This document shows, one piece after another, positions 50,377 to 60,998 of a stretch of DNA of 64,000 nucleotides. The stretch comes from Gymnogyps californianus (Eukaryota; Chordata; Aves; Accipitriformes; Cathartidae). The stretch lies in assembly GCF_018139145.2 (NCBI RefSeq), contig NC_059473.1:496001-560000 (forward strand), in the 5' to 3' direction. The position numbers and the translations under genes were made by a program. The notes beneath the pieces were generated by a model. That model ran no database searches and was not told where the DNA came from. It was given only the letters and a program-made list of their open reading frames with translations. Every line of letters begins with the position of its first letter. Position 1 is the first letter of the stretch.

Positions 50377-50530
50377 GGTCCTCGGTGTGCACCCTCGATG
50401 GGGGAAGTGGCAGGGGGTTCTCAGTGTGCAGCCCCGACGGGGAAAGTGGCAGGGGGGCCTCGGTGTGCAGCCCCCACGGGGGAAGTGGCGGGGGGGGCCT
50501 CGGTGTGCAGCCCCGACGGGGGGGTGGCGG
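50377..50530 (+). repeat. 39-40 bp minisatellite, about four copies
   Basis: GTGTGCA anchors occur at 50385, 50424, 50463 and 50503, a period of 39, 39 and 40 bp. Each unit also carries a CCC-GA-GGGG-AAGTGGC block. As 39 is 13 codons, the repeat translates as a 13-residue repeat in the CFAP61 entry frame, which may be accidental. Confidence 0.92.
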
Positions 50531-50548
50531 CGCGTGCCTGGCGGCCCC

Positions 50549-50566
50549 GCAGCTGTATGCTAATGC
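50549..50566 (+). promoter_or_regulatory. E-box/POU-like composite, copy 1
   Basis: CGCAGCTGTATGCTAATG: CAGCTG (50550-50555) abuts TATGCTAATG, an octamer-like POU site. It is a near copy of the site at 50790 and lies about 1.9 kb upstream of the INSM1 start. Confidence 0.45.
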
Positions 50567-50761
50567 ACCGTGGGCTGCCCCGCCCCGCGGCATGCCTGTC
50601 CCACCGGGCGGGCAGGCGGGGGGGGGCTGCGCGGGCAGGGCGGCCCCACAACCGCCCCCCAGCCCAGCCCGGCCCGGCCCGGCCCGGCCGGCTGACGGGG
50701 TGCCCGGGAGAGCGGCGGCCCCCGGTGGCGGGCGCTCCCCCCGCCCCGGGCCGCCCGCGCC

Positions 50762-52209
50762 CCTTTGTGCCGCCCGCCGGGAGGGTCGCGCAGCTTTATG
50801 CTAATGAGGCGCACAAAGGCGGCGAGCGGGGCCGCGTGGGGGGGGGGCCGGCGCTCGCTCGCGTGCCGCCCGCGTGCCCCGCCGCCCCCCACAAAGGCGC
50901 GGGGGCGGGGGGGCGGCGCTGCCCGCATGCACCCCTGGGGCCGGCCGGCTGCTCGCAGCGGGGGGCGGCCCCGCTCCCCCCCCCCGCCCCGCCGTGCCGC
51001 CACCTGCGACGCGCAGAACAGTGCGGCCCGGCCGCCCCCCGCCCCGCGTGCCGCAGCGCGGAGCTCCCCGCGCAAATTCCCGCGTGGGCCGCCAGCCGCC
51101 CCGGGATGCAGGGTGGGCTGGTGCCGCAGACAAAGGGTTAAGGGGGAGCGAGGCCGCGGCCCGGTGCTCGCCCCGCAGCGGCTGCAGGCGCCGGCGGCTG
51201 CACCTGCCGCGGCCCCGCCACGCTGCCGGGGACCGGCCCCCGCAGTGCCGCTGCCCTCCTCGGACAGCCGGGAGCGGGCACTGAGCCCCTCCCGGTATCC
51301 GCAAACGCTGCGTAGGATAGCGCTGGGCGCATCCTCGGTGGGTCCGTCCACGGCGATGCCCGCCCGGAGCGAGCGGGTGTTTGCTGTTAGATGCTAGTGT
51401 GGCACGCAGGGAAATGGGGAACGGGGGTGTCGCCCAGGTGTCAGCTGCTTCGCCTTGCACCGAACGCGTAATGTGTCAGACGGAAACCTTGGAGCCGTGC
51501 TGCTGCCGCTGTCCCCAGCGACGCGGCTGTGTCGGGGAGCCGAGGCAGAGCTCGGGGCTGCCGCCCGGCCCGGTAGCCGCGACAGAGCAGGAAGCGCAGC
51601 CGGACGGCGCGGGGGGGGGGGTGCTGCGGCCCCGCGCCGGCGGCCCAGGCGGAGGGCGCACCGCGTAACAGGTTACTGCCGGGCTGGGGCTGCTGGTGGG
51701 GTCTCTCGGCCGCGCTGCCCAGCCTGGCCGCTGCATGCGTCTCCGCTCGCCCGAATCGGCCGCGGCGCCCCTCAATACCGCGGGGTTCATCTCCTTCACA
51801 AAGGTGACGGGGCACCACCAAGACGGGGTCTTTTTTCTCCCCCACTTGATTACACCCTTCGTTTAGCACCTGGTGCCGCCGGCCCAGAAAATGTACCCGC
51901 CGCCCCGGCGGGCAGCCGCCACAAAAGCGACTTTCTTTTCCTCCTGCGCCAAGTTTCCTTCTCCCCGCACCCCCCGGTGCCGGCCTGCCCCCATCAACAC
52001 TCTGCCGGCCGCTCCGCGCTGCGCTTTCCGGTGGCCGACGGTGCTGCCGCGGCCGAGCCCGTCCCCGTTTCAAACCCCGCAGGGGGACGACTCCGCCCGC
52101 GGGTGGCGGAGCTGCCGCCCGTCCCCCGTGGCCGCCGGGCAGCGCGGGTCCCCGGCTCCGCGCTGCTGGGCGGGGGAGGCCGCGCCCACCCCGGGGCGGC
52201 ACACAAAGG
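50762..52209. promoter_or_regulatory. Cluster of ACAAAGG (SOX/TCF-like) motifs upstream of INSM1
   Basis: ACAAAGG or its complement occurs at 50762-50768 (reverse), 50813-50819, 50891-50897, 51130-51136, 51798-51804 and 52203-52209. These AT-containing heptamers stand out in DNA of roughly 75% GC, where they should be rare. CTTTGT/ACAAAG is the core of both SOX HMG-box and LEF/TCF sites. SOX4/SOX11 act in the same neuroendocrine programmes as INSM1. Binding is inferred only. Confidence 0.5.
50790..50819 (+). promoter_or_regulatory. E-box-like/POU-like composite, copy 2, with adjacent ACAAAGG
   Basis: CGCAGCTTTATGCTAATG matches copy 1 at 17 of 18 positions, 241 bp further on, and is followed by GCACAAAGG (50811-50819). 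The E-box here has mutated to CAGCTT. Confidence 0.45.
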
Positions 52210-52308
52210 CCCGCGCGTGCCGGGCCGGGCGGCGGCGCGGGCGCGGAGCGTGCGGGGGGCGGGGCCGGGCGTGTGCCGCCGCCGGGGGCCGGGCGGGCGG
52301 GGGGGGCT

Positions 52309-52314
52309 CAGGTG
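52309..52314 (+). promoter_or_regulatory. Promoter-proximal E-box CAGGTG
   Basis: About 170 bp upstream of the INSM1 start codon. Mammalian INSM1 promoters are activated by NEUROG3/NEUROD1 through E-boxes. Equivalence is inferred. Confidence 0.35.
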
Positions 52315-52356
52315 CACCCGCTCCGCCCGCCGCCGCCGCCCGCCGCGGCGCCGCTG

Positions 52357-52361
52357 ATTGG
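52357..52361 (-). promoter_or_regulatory. Inverted CCAAT box (ATTGG) of INSM1
   Basis: ATTGG about 46 bp upstream of the TATA-like site, an ordinary distance for an NF-Y box in a GC-rich promoter. Confidence 0.5.
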
Positions 52362-52384
52362 CCCGTCCCGCCGCCGCCGGCCCG

Positions 52385-52409
52385 AACAATGGCCCCGGCC
52401 CGCTTAAAG
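52385..52409 (+). promoter_or_regulatory. INSM1 core promoter: SOX-like AACAATGG and TATA-like CTTAAAG
   Basis: AACAATGG (52385-52392) fits the SOX consensus. CTTAAAG (52403-52409) is the only TATA-like sequence in this GC-rich stretch. If used, transcription would start near 52430-52440, giving a 5' UTR of about 45-50 nt, short but plausible for this intronless gene. Confidence 0.45.
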
Positions 52410-52482
52410 GCGGCGGCGGCCGCGCCGCGGGCAGAGCGAGGAGCGTGCGCCGCGCCGCCGCCGGCGCGGAGGCGGCACGAAG

Positions 52483-53843
52483 ATGCCGCGGGGCTTCTTG
52501 GTGAAGCGCAGCCGGCGGCCCACTCCCGTCTCCTACCGGGCGCGCTGCTGCCGCGAGGCCGCCGTCGGCTCGCCGCTCCCCGCTGGCGGCGCCCCGCCGC
52601 CCGCCTGCCCCGCCGCCCAGCCGCCGCTACCGCCGCCGCGGGACTCGCCACCGCCGGCCGTGCCGTTCGGGACGCCCGATGCCGCCGTGCAGGCGCTGTA
52701 CAGTCCTACACGGCCCGTCAGCAGGGACAAGTACCTGGAGCGCAGTTTCAGCCTGGGCTCACCCGTCTCAGCTGAGTCCTTCCCTGCCCCGGCTGTGCCC
52801 GGCACCATGGACCCGCTCCTCTTCGCCCCGGCCGAGCTCAAGCTCTGGGCCGCCGCTGGCCACGCGGAGCCGCCCGCCGGCCACGCCGCCGCTGGCACTG
52901 GTCCTGGTCCCGGTGGAGCCCCTGTACCACCCGCCCCAGCTGCACCGCCCGCCTCGGGCCGCCCACCGCCCGCCAAGCGCCCGCCGGGCGCCGCAGAGCC
53001 TGGCCGGCAGAAGGCCCCGTCGGGCAAGAAGGCAAAGGCGATCCGCAAGCTGACCTTTGAGGACGAGGTGACCACGTCGCCCGTGCTGGGGCTGCGCATC
53101 AAGGAGGGCCCGGTGGAGGCACCGGCCAAGGCGCGGGGTGGCTGTGCCCGGCCGCTGGGCGAGTTCATCTGCCAGCTCTGCAAGGAGGAGTACGGGGACC
53201 CCTTCGCGCTGGCGCAGCACCGCTGCTCCCGCATCGTCCGGGTGGAGTACCGCTGCCCCGAGTGCGACAAGGTCTTCTCCTGCCCCGCCAACCTCGCCTC
53301 GCACCGCCGCTGGCATAAGCCGCGCCCGCCCGCTGCCAAGGGTGGCCCCGAGGCGGGCAGGGCGCCGGCGGAGGAGCCGCCGAAGGAGGTGGGTGGCGGC
53401 GGTGGCAGCGCAGCGAGCGGGACACGCCGAGCCCCGGTGGCGCCTCGGAGGCGGGCTCCGAGGAGGGGCTCTTTGAGTGCCCCCGCTGTGCCAAGCGGTT
53501 CCGCCGGCAAGCCTACCTGCGCAAGCACCTGCTGGGCCACCCGGCACCAGCACCGGGACCCGCACCGGGACCCGCACCGGCCCCGGAGCCCGCCACCGAG
53601 GAGCCGCCCGCGCCGCCGCCTGCCGAGTGCCGCCTATGCCCCGTCTGCGGGGAGACCTTCCCCAGCAAGAGCAGCCAGGAGCGGCACCTCCGCCTCCTGC
53701 ACGCCGCCCAGGTCTTCCCCTGCAAGTACTGCCCGGCCACCTTCTACAGCTCGCCCGGCCTCACCCGGCACATCAACAAGTGCCACCCCTCCGAGAACAG
53801 GCAGGTCATCCTGCTCCAGGTGCCGCTGCGCCCCGCCTGCTAG
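52483..53843 (+). CDS. INSM1: INSM1, SNAG-domain C2H2 zinc-finger repressor (single exon, one apparent frameshift)
   Basis: Insulinoma-associated protein 1 is a nuclear repressor needed for neuroendocrine and neuronal progenitor differentiation. The N-terminus MPRGFLVKR is the SNAG motif that recruits KDM1A/CoREST and fixes the start. A Pro/Ala-rich region follows, with the conserved [20 protein letters not shown] (from about residue 74) and [20 protein letters not shown] (from about 184). Zinc fingers: ZF1 atypical C2HC (53170-53229), ZF2 (53254-53316), ZF3 (53478-53540), ZF4 (53637-53702), ZF5 (53721-53786). The protein ends [13 protein letters not shown], stop 53841-53843. The 5' frame holds through ZF2 to about 53400. 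ZF3 to the end lie in another frame, open from about 53412, consistent with one missing base in the G-rich tract 53385-53411. Length would be about 453 residues against about 510 in human, shorter mainly in low-complexity linkers. No introns, as in mammals. Confidence 0.95.
53541..53595 (+). repeat. Short tandem repeat inside the INSM1 linker
   Basis: Repeats of CACCGGGACCCG encode a Pro-Ala-Pro-Gly type linker between ZF3 and ZF4. This linker is known to vary in length between species. Confidence 0.8.
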
Positions 53844-54280
53844 AGCCGCCCGTGCCTTCCCGGGGCCCGGCCCCGCGCCCGGGGCTGCTCCCGCTCCCCC
53901 GCCGGGGCCGCCCGGCCGCGCGTCCCGCAGGCTGCGCTTTGGACTCGCCACACGATTAGCTTTAATACGGCTTGTGAACTGCTGGAATCTGGCTTTACAT
54001 TCACTTTCCGGGGGTCTCTTTTTTTTTTTTTCCTTTTTTTTTTTTGTTTGTTCGTTCATTTCGGTTTTTATAAATGTGAACAGATCAAACTGCTTGAGGA
54101 GAAGTAAGAATTTCCTTTAGTGTAGCCACAAATGCCTTGACTCTGCTGTTGATGGTCTCCAGAAAATGCTGTAGAAACTGCCTTAACTGTGACATGCCAA
54201 CTTTCTGTTTTTGTTCGTTTTGCCCTTACTAAGGTAGCTCATGAGTTGACTATCTGTATATGTTGGTTTGAGTAATTATG

Positions 54281-54303
54281 TTATTTATTCGTTATTTATT
54301 TAT
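54281..54303 (+). promoter_or_regulatory. AU-rich element in INSM1 3' UTR
   Basis: Overlapping UUAUUUAUU-type nonamers, the class bound by ELAV-like/ZFP36 proteins. Confidence 0.6.
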
Positions 54304-54604
54304 ATTAATTATGAAGATTGATATTATTTGATCGCAGATATTCTAATGTGCTTTTTTTGGTCTCCCCTGCCTGCCATTTCACTGTGCATTTTAGAAGATC
54401 TTTTTTTTCTAAAGGGATCTGCTAAAAAGGTTTTAACTTTTATACCTAGAATAACACACGATCTTAATCATTTTATCCTGTGCAACTGACAGCTCTTACT
54501 TTTAGATGCAATCTCTTTTTCTACACACATTATTTTCTTAACTGTTAGCTATTTATAGAGTGCTTCAATAGAACTGTTTCAACTGTATAATTATTTACTA
54601 TTCA

Positions 54605-54610
54605 AATAAA
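54605..54610 (+). terminator. INSM1 polyadenylation signal AATAAA
   Basis: Canonical AATAAA about 760 bp after the stop codon. GC-rich intergenic sequence begins about 20 bp further on. Confidence 0.8.
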
Positions 54611-54630
54611 ATATTTTCAAATTCACGCGT

Positions 54631-57600
54631 GCCCCTGCCGCCTCCTGCTTCTCCCTGTCGGGCTGGCTCTGGGGGGGGCGGAACTGGGGGCTGGGGCCAG
54701 GCTCTGGACTTGAGCTGGCAGGGTGCCCTGGGAGGCACCAGCCTGCTCTGCACCTTTTGATGAGGTTTAATTAAAAAGGAGTTAAAGGGGGGAGAAGAGC
54801 AGGGTGAGGTGTGTCCGTTCTGGGGGAAGGTTGTCGTGCGGTGTGCCGGGGCTGCTGCTCTGTGCCGCGGGCTGGAGCCTGAGCCCTGCCCCTTGCCTGC
54901 AGCTGTCACCGGGCACACGCTGTCCCTGTGCTCTGCTTCTGGCTGCTGGGAAGAGCTTCCAGGGACCTTCCCCTGAAAGCGTTGCAGGGAAAGCACGAGG
55001 AGGGGGGAGCACTTTTGAAGGAGAAGCGGAAAACTTAGAGAAATCTTTGGCTGTGAGAAGCTGTGCTGTTTGTTTGGCTGGCTTTCCCTTGTGCTCGGCA
55101 CTCTGAGGTGTGGGCTTAAGGGGCTCTGTAGAAAAGCTGCATCCTGTTTTCGCTATGAACTGTGGAGGCTGGTGCAAGGAAGACCAAGCTTTTGCATGCC
55201 TCATTCCAAGGCTGGAGCCTGATCCTGCCTGGTCCTACTCTGCCCTGTGGTGGGATTTCTGCAGCATCCTTCAATGATAGGTTTTTGGCAAACTAGGCGT
55301 GCTAGGACTCCCCTCTGGAACATGGGAAGGTGCCAGCGCATGAAAAAACTCACAGGGCAGTGACTGGGGCAGGGGGAGAACGAGGTGCAAAGCACCCTGG
55401 TTCACCCTGCGAGGGGAGAGACGGCTGTGTCCCATAGCCCACGGCAGGGCTCTGCGTAGGACGTGCCTGGTCGTGGGAGCGTTTTAAGCAGCAGTGGTGT
55501 GGGGTCATCAGCTGTGATGTACCCGGGTGCTCCAGGGCTTGTGTCTGTACGTGGGAATTGCACGGGTTTGGTCAAAAAGTAGTTTCTTAATTGTTTTAGC
55601 AGAAATTGTTATATCATCAGTGTAAGCGGGGAAGATGCGTGCTGGGTCAGTGAAACCCCCTCTCACAAGTGTCACAGCGCAGCTGTACGATCTCTCCCTT
55701 TGCCAGCAGGAGAAGCCACGGAGCCAACCTCATGGCATGTAGGTCTGCTCGGCAACCCCGAATGCAAATATCTTATCACATACTGGTGCCTTAAGGGCCG
55801 AGCCTGGGCTGAGAGGTCTCGGCTTGGGTGTTTTGGCAAACAGTCTCGGGGACAGTAACGCCTTTGAGGCTTTTGCTCACTGGAAGAGGTTTCCAACCCG
55901 TTCCTGCCATGTTCACTCACCTAAAGGCTCTTGTCTGAGATGTGGCTGCTTCGCCGTGGGAAAGGCAGGTGACCTGGAGCTTCCTGCAGGGAAGCTTCCC
56001 AGGACGTACCTGAATATTTTTTGACATAGTAAAGCTTCTAGAGAAACAAAATCTTTCTAGAGAAAGATTTTTTTTTCTTCTTCTTCTTGTTCAGCTAGGC
56101 TAAAAAGCACCAGAGCCAGTGTGCTCCTGCTGCTTTGATTCCTAGGAAACCGACTTCGTTATACCAGGACTGAGTTCAGGTCTAGGCGAAGCTGTGGTTT
56201 TAGCTGTAAATTGATACACTGAAAAAGGGAACATGGCCTCAACAGCTTGAGAGATACAGGCAGCAAAACATGCTTGGCAAGAAGCGTGGTTTTGCTTTTC
56301 CCGGCTTCCCTGGCCTCGGAAAGCCCCAGGTACTGGGCTGTCACAGCCCGGTGTGTCACAGCTGCCTGTGGGCCCGGCAGGCTGGTCTCTCTGCTCATAC
56401 AAAGCAGGAGCTCTCCGAGGGGAGTTTGCCAATGCATGTGGCAGTCCTTCCTCGCGGGCCGTTGGACACCGGTTCCAGACCGATGCCCAGCGCATCCTTC
56501 GGAGAGGCCCAGAGGCTCCATCCACGTCTTTAACAGCAGTGCCCCTGCTGAAGTCTTTGCTCTAAGCTTGTGGCACCGACAGGCCGCAAAACAACTGCCT
56601 CGTATTGGTATCGATTTCCCAATAGTCAAGTAAATTCCTGCCTGTCGCGGTCGGAGTCAGATAAAATCTGTTGGGGTCAGAAGAATTTCCCAGGTTTGTA
56701 GGGAGCCGTCAGGGTAGCTGTCAGCACCCACGCTTTTGCATCTTCTGCCGATGGGAGCACACCTTGCAGTGGAAAGTGTGACTAGCAGAGGCTCGTATTT
56801 TGGGGAGGAGTAAGGAGAGGTGAAACTGGGCTACTTTGGAAACTGCGCTCCGTTCACAAACACCCTGTAACACAGGGGAATTGCTTTTGGCGTCACTGGG
56901 CCCCAGCAGCCTTGGCAGAGAGCTGCTGGGCCATTTGGGCTGCGTCCCTCCTTTCATCGGCTGCACCCCTGCACAGCTTTGGAGAAGGTTGTTACGAGTG
57001 TGAGGCACCAACTGCCCGAGGGGTTTTACAGGGAGCGATCAGCGTCGCCATTTCATGTCTCTTGCGACTCTGGCAGTGAAGGGCATCGCACCGCCACCAC
57101 GGGTTACAAAGCCAGCTGCTCACAGCAAGCCTCCTTTGGGCAACGTTTTGGGGAGGGATCTGTCCCCACCCCATACCAACTTGCCCCAGGGCAGAGCTGC
57201 TCCTCCCCTGTGCTGTCCCACCGCCCGGGCCCCCGACGTGGGACCTCAGCCCGGCTCTCCTCTGCCTCCACCTCTGTGTCCGTGAGACCCTCAAGCCCAC
57301 TTTTAGCTCGGTGGATATGCCGAGAGCTGAGCGGTGTGGCTGAAACCAGAGCTCGACCAGCGCCGCTCGCAGCAGCTTCTGGGAATGCAGGTGTTGCCTT
57401 TTCGGTGCCATGTTCTCGCCATCCGGCAGCACAGGCCGGCCAGCGCTGTGCAAACAAAGCCTCCTGCTGTCAGCTAACAAATCAATTTGCTGATGACTCT
57501 CAGTGCATCCAGCAGGAACAGGTTTGGGCACTACGGAAAACGCTGATCCTACCCCAAATGCGACGCGATTTCCAATTCTTGGAGGCAGTTGGCGCGCAGG

Positions 57601-59599
57601 TACAGAGGTTGCTCGCTCTCTGTGCACATGGGCAGAGATGTTTGCCCGGTTTGCAAACCGCTGGAGCCTTCCTCCTCTCTGAGCACACAAAGAGCTGAAC
57701 ACATGGTCTGGAACGGATTGTTTGCAAACTGAAAGGAACCAGGGAGATTAATTACAGGAACCTTCAGGGTCCTGAAAAATGCAGCTCGAACACCATCACT
57801 GAACTGTGGGCGCAGAGCTAGCGAGAAGCTGGGAAGAGCTTTTCCTGTCGGCAGTGTCAGCGCCAGCGCTGCCACCAGCAGAGGAATAGTCTCTGTGATG
57901 CTGCTTCTCGAGTGCCATTTTTTAGCAATTTCGTTATCAACAACATGGTCGCTCGCAGCCGTCAGTACAGTAGGTGCGTCCGTCAGCTGCCTCGCTTGGA
58001 GGAGTCGCTGGGAAACACAACTGGGCACAGCCAACGGTTTTGGGGGCTGGCTGTGCGGCAGGAGGCAGCCTGGCCTTGCTGAGCGTCTCCTGGTTTGTTT
58101 CTTGGGTGGGCAGGCAGGAGCAGATGTCCCAGGGGCTGGGGCAAGCCCAGAAATGGGCCCGGGCCAGGGCTTCTGCTTGGGATTTCAGAGCTCTTCCCCA
58201 TGCAAACCTGTTTAAAAACCCACGTCGCTTTTTAATGAGCTGGTAGGTGGGAAAATGGCTCACGGAGTGCCACATGGTGCCGCGGGGTGATGTGAGGTGC
58301 CGCGGAGTGCCGCAGGGTGGTGGTGCCGCCGCCGACACGTCTCCTGTCCCGTCGCCCGCCTGCGAGGGTGCTGGGTCCTGGCGGGCGTTTTGGGCCAGCG
58401 AGGCTACTGCAGCTGCGTGGTACAGCGAGTTCGCTGGGGCACCCAGGCGTCTCCCCTTGGTGAAGGACCAGGGTGCCCGTGGCTGCCTGTATTTTGCACA
58501 TGGCATTCAAACATCTCAAATCCTTCCATGCAGCTAAAAAGCCTCATTACGGCTTTAAATGGTTTTAATTAAATTTAGTTTACAATCCGCATAACAAAGG
58601 TCTGCCTCGTGGAAACATTTGATATGTTAATCAGAGAGATGGACATGCCAAGCGTGGCCTTTCATTTCACAGGGCTGTCCTACAGATAAAGGCTCCAGGG
58701 CAGGACACCGGCAGGCTTTTTTTTTTTAAAAAATCTGATTTAATCTAAGTGCATGGCTGAAAAGATATGTAGCATCTAGCAAAGGCACAAACATCCCGGT
58801 AATATTCTGGCCTCAGCTTCTGATTTTGCCGTTCTCATCAGTACAGGCAGGGAGAGACTGAAAGCGGGCAGAGACGCGTGCTGCAGCTGCGGCAGGGTGG
58901 TGGCACGGCTGCGTCGACGTCGCTGGCGTGGGGAGATGCGGCCCTGCACCAGCGGAGGGGAACCAGCACGGGGACGCTTTTCGGAATACATCCTCCCGTT
59001 ACGGTAACATGGACGTGATTTTTAACAGCCATCTGCCAGCTCCAGTTAAATCACCTGTTACTTTTGGAAAAGAATCACCATTTTTAAATAGTAATAAAAC
59101 CCCCTTGCAGCTTTGCAGGCGAGGGAGCGTAGAGCCCAGCCGGTTTCCCGCCTTGTCTCCTGCGCTCCGCGTGCTTTACCCGCAGCCTGAGGCCCACAGT
59201 AGCTTTAGAGAAACTTAAGTGTTTAAGCCTTTTCTCAGGTGGTGGGGAAGCTGATTTACAGAAGTACTGTAAAGCAGAGCAGAGGCTCTGCCTGTGCTGC
59301 ACCGGGCTCCCGGGACGGTACAGCCCGACCTCCCGACGGGGTTTGGGTGGCTGGGCGGCTGCCCTGCCTGCGGTAACAGCCGGGGGGGATGAATGACACA
59401 ATTCAGCTTCAGTTCGGCATGGTTTTTTTTTTACTTGTCAGGATAAGGAACCGAGTTATCATTTCATTTGCTAATTTTACAGTTTTTCATATGTAAATTA
59501 CATGCATTGCAAGAACAGTTCAAAGAAAAAAACTGGGGAAAATGGCGTACATCTGCATGGGGTGCTGACCTGGAAAGTTTTGTTTTAGTTACACACACA
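54631..59599. other. Intergenic sequence downstream of INSM1
   Basis: Moderately GC-rich, no recognised gene. The next gene expected from mammalian synteny, RALGAPA2 on the opposite strand, was not detected. Minor low-complexity patches include a GTGCCGC-rich imperfect repeat (58266-58332). The segment at 58555-58690 is AT-rich, with TTTAATTAAATTTAG and a further ACAAAGG (58594-58600), and could be a conserved element. Confidence 0.5.
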
Positions 59600-60402
59600 C
59601 GAACTACAGAATTTATTATTTATAATAAATTATAATTCTACATAAAATAAATATATAAATTATATTCGTTTTATATCACTATAGATTATCTATATAAGTA
59701 TACTTTGTAATATGTAGTACAGTGTATATTACACATAATATATCAACGTATATTATATAAGACTATATAATACATAATATAACATATATTAGAAATTATA
59801 TATTACCTATTCTATAATGCATACTATAATACATTATATACAGTGCATAATATTTAGGCATTGTATATCATTATTGATACATTATCAATATTCATGTAAT
59901 GAAATAATATTGTCTTATAGAATTTTTTATTAGCTTTGTAGCCATAATTTGTATATTATGGAGTACAGAGTATGTATTATATAATGCACTGTTGTGTATG
60001 TACATGTATACATACCTATATAGGTATATGTATAGGTGCACATATGTATGCATACATAAGATATACATACATGTTATGCATAATCAGTAATCTGTAGTAT
60101 CATATACTGTATTGTACATAGTGCATTGAATATTCTATGATGTATATTATATATGCATTATGAAATATATAGTATCATGTGTTATATGTTTGTTATGTAG
60201 GCTATTATATATATTATTCATACCTTGCTGAGATTATTTATATAGCTATAATTTTCTTAAATTTTTTAATGAAGGTATATTGCATATATATTATGCATAC
60301 AATATAGTTTATATGTGAATATTATCGTTTGTGAATATTATGTGTACACATATCTAAAGTACATAGTAGGTATGTGTGCATATGTATATATACATAGGTA
60401 AT
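59600..60402. repeat. AT-rich low-complexity block, left part
   Basis: About 800 bp of almost pure A/T simple sequence made of ATATTA, TATAAT and CATATA words without a fixed period. It starts just after a short (AC)n run at 59591-59600 and is interrupted by the solo LTR. Confidence 0.92.
60398..60402 (+). repeat. 5-bp target site duplication (left)
   Basis: GTAAT directly before the LTR. The same GTAAT follows it at 60999-61003. Confidence 0.92.
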
Positions 60403-60998
60403 TGTCCTGGTTTCGGCTGGGACAGAGTTAATGCTCTTCTCAGTAGCTGGGACAGTGCTGAGTTTTGGATTTAGTGTGAGAATGATGTTGATAACACGCT
60501 GATGGTTTAGTTGGTGCTAAGTAGCGCTTATCTTAAGCCAAGGCCTTTTCAGTTTCCCATGCTCTGCCAGCAAGCAGGTGTGCAAGGAGCTGGGAGGGAG
60601 CATGGCCAGGGCAGCTGACCGAGTTCCATACCATGGAACCTCATGCCCAGTATATAAACTGGGGGGAGTTGGCCGGGCGGCGCGGATTGTGGCTCGGGAA
60701 CTAACTGGGCATCGGTCAGTGGGTGGTGAGCAATTGCATTCTGCATCACTGTTTGTTTTTTTTTTCTTTTTTCCCCCCTTCCTTTTTTTTGTTATATTCC
60801 TTTTCATTACTATTCTTCTTATTATATTTCATTATTACTATTTTTAGTATTATATTTTACTTTAGTTATTGAACTGTTCTTATCTCAACCCACGAGTTTT
60901 ACTTTTTTTTTTTCCTTTCCTCCTCCTCACCCCACTGGGAGGGGGAGGGGGAAACGGCTGCGTGGTGCTGAGTTGCTGGCTGGGGTTAAACCACGACA
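60403..60998 (+). mobile_element. Solo LTR of an endogenous retrovirus (ERVL-type)
   Basis: 596 bp, starting TGTCCTGGTTTCGGCTGGGA and ending GGTTAAACCACGACA, so it has the TG...CA termini. It is flanked by GTAAT duplications, the 5-bp size typical of ERVL. Inside are a TATA box (TATATAAA, 60651-60658) and the conserved tail phrase TTCTTATCTCAACCCACGAG. The T-rich segment 60751-60880 is a simple expansion common in this family. I recognise it as an LTR abundant in Neoavian birds. No internal viral genes remain, so it arose by recombination between two LTRs. It has no coding capacity. Confidence 0.93.

Larger units (their letters stand above)
49790..53960. promoter_or_regulatory. CpG island spanning the CFAP61 3' end and INSM1
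   Basis: Base composition jumps to very high GC with dense CpG from about 49.8 kb and falls back after the INSM1 stop codon. Very long open frames on both strands (for example 50398-51141 and the reverse 50560-51351) are the expected artefact of stop-poor GC-rich DNA. The island is typical of a developmental regulator gene. Confidence 0.85.
53844..54630 (+). other. INSM1: INSM1 3' UTR
   Basis: Runs from the stop codon to just after the AATAAA signal at 54605-54610. It starts GC-rich, then switches sharply to AT-rich with two poly-T tracts (54018-54051) and an AU-rich element cluster (TTATTTATTCGTTATTTATT, 54281-54300). AU-rich elements mark short-lived regulatory mRNAs. Confidence 0.8.

Noticed and set aside
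50398..52775. Long open frames of 200-300 codons on both strands upstream of INSM1
   Set aside because: They lie in a CpG island of very high GC content where stop codons are scarce. Composition is Ala/Pro/Arg/Gly with no domain.
57549..58034. 161-codon reverse frame downstream of INSM1, considered as a RALGAPA2 exon
   Set aside because: No Rap/Ran-GAP or other RALGAPA2 signature, and no clear acceptor/donor pair that would make it an exon.
60578..60847. 89-codon frame inside the solo LTR
   Set aside because: It lies within the LTR and runs into its T-rich expansion. LTRs of this family are non-coding.
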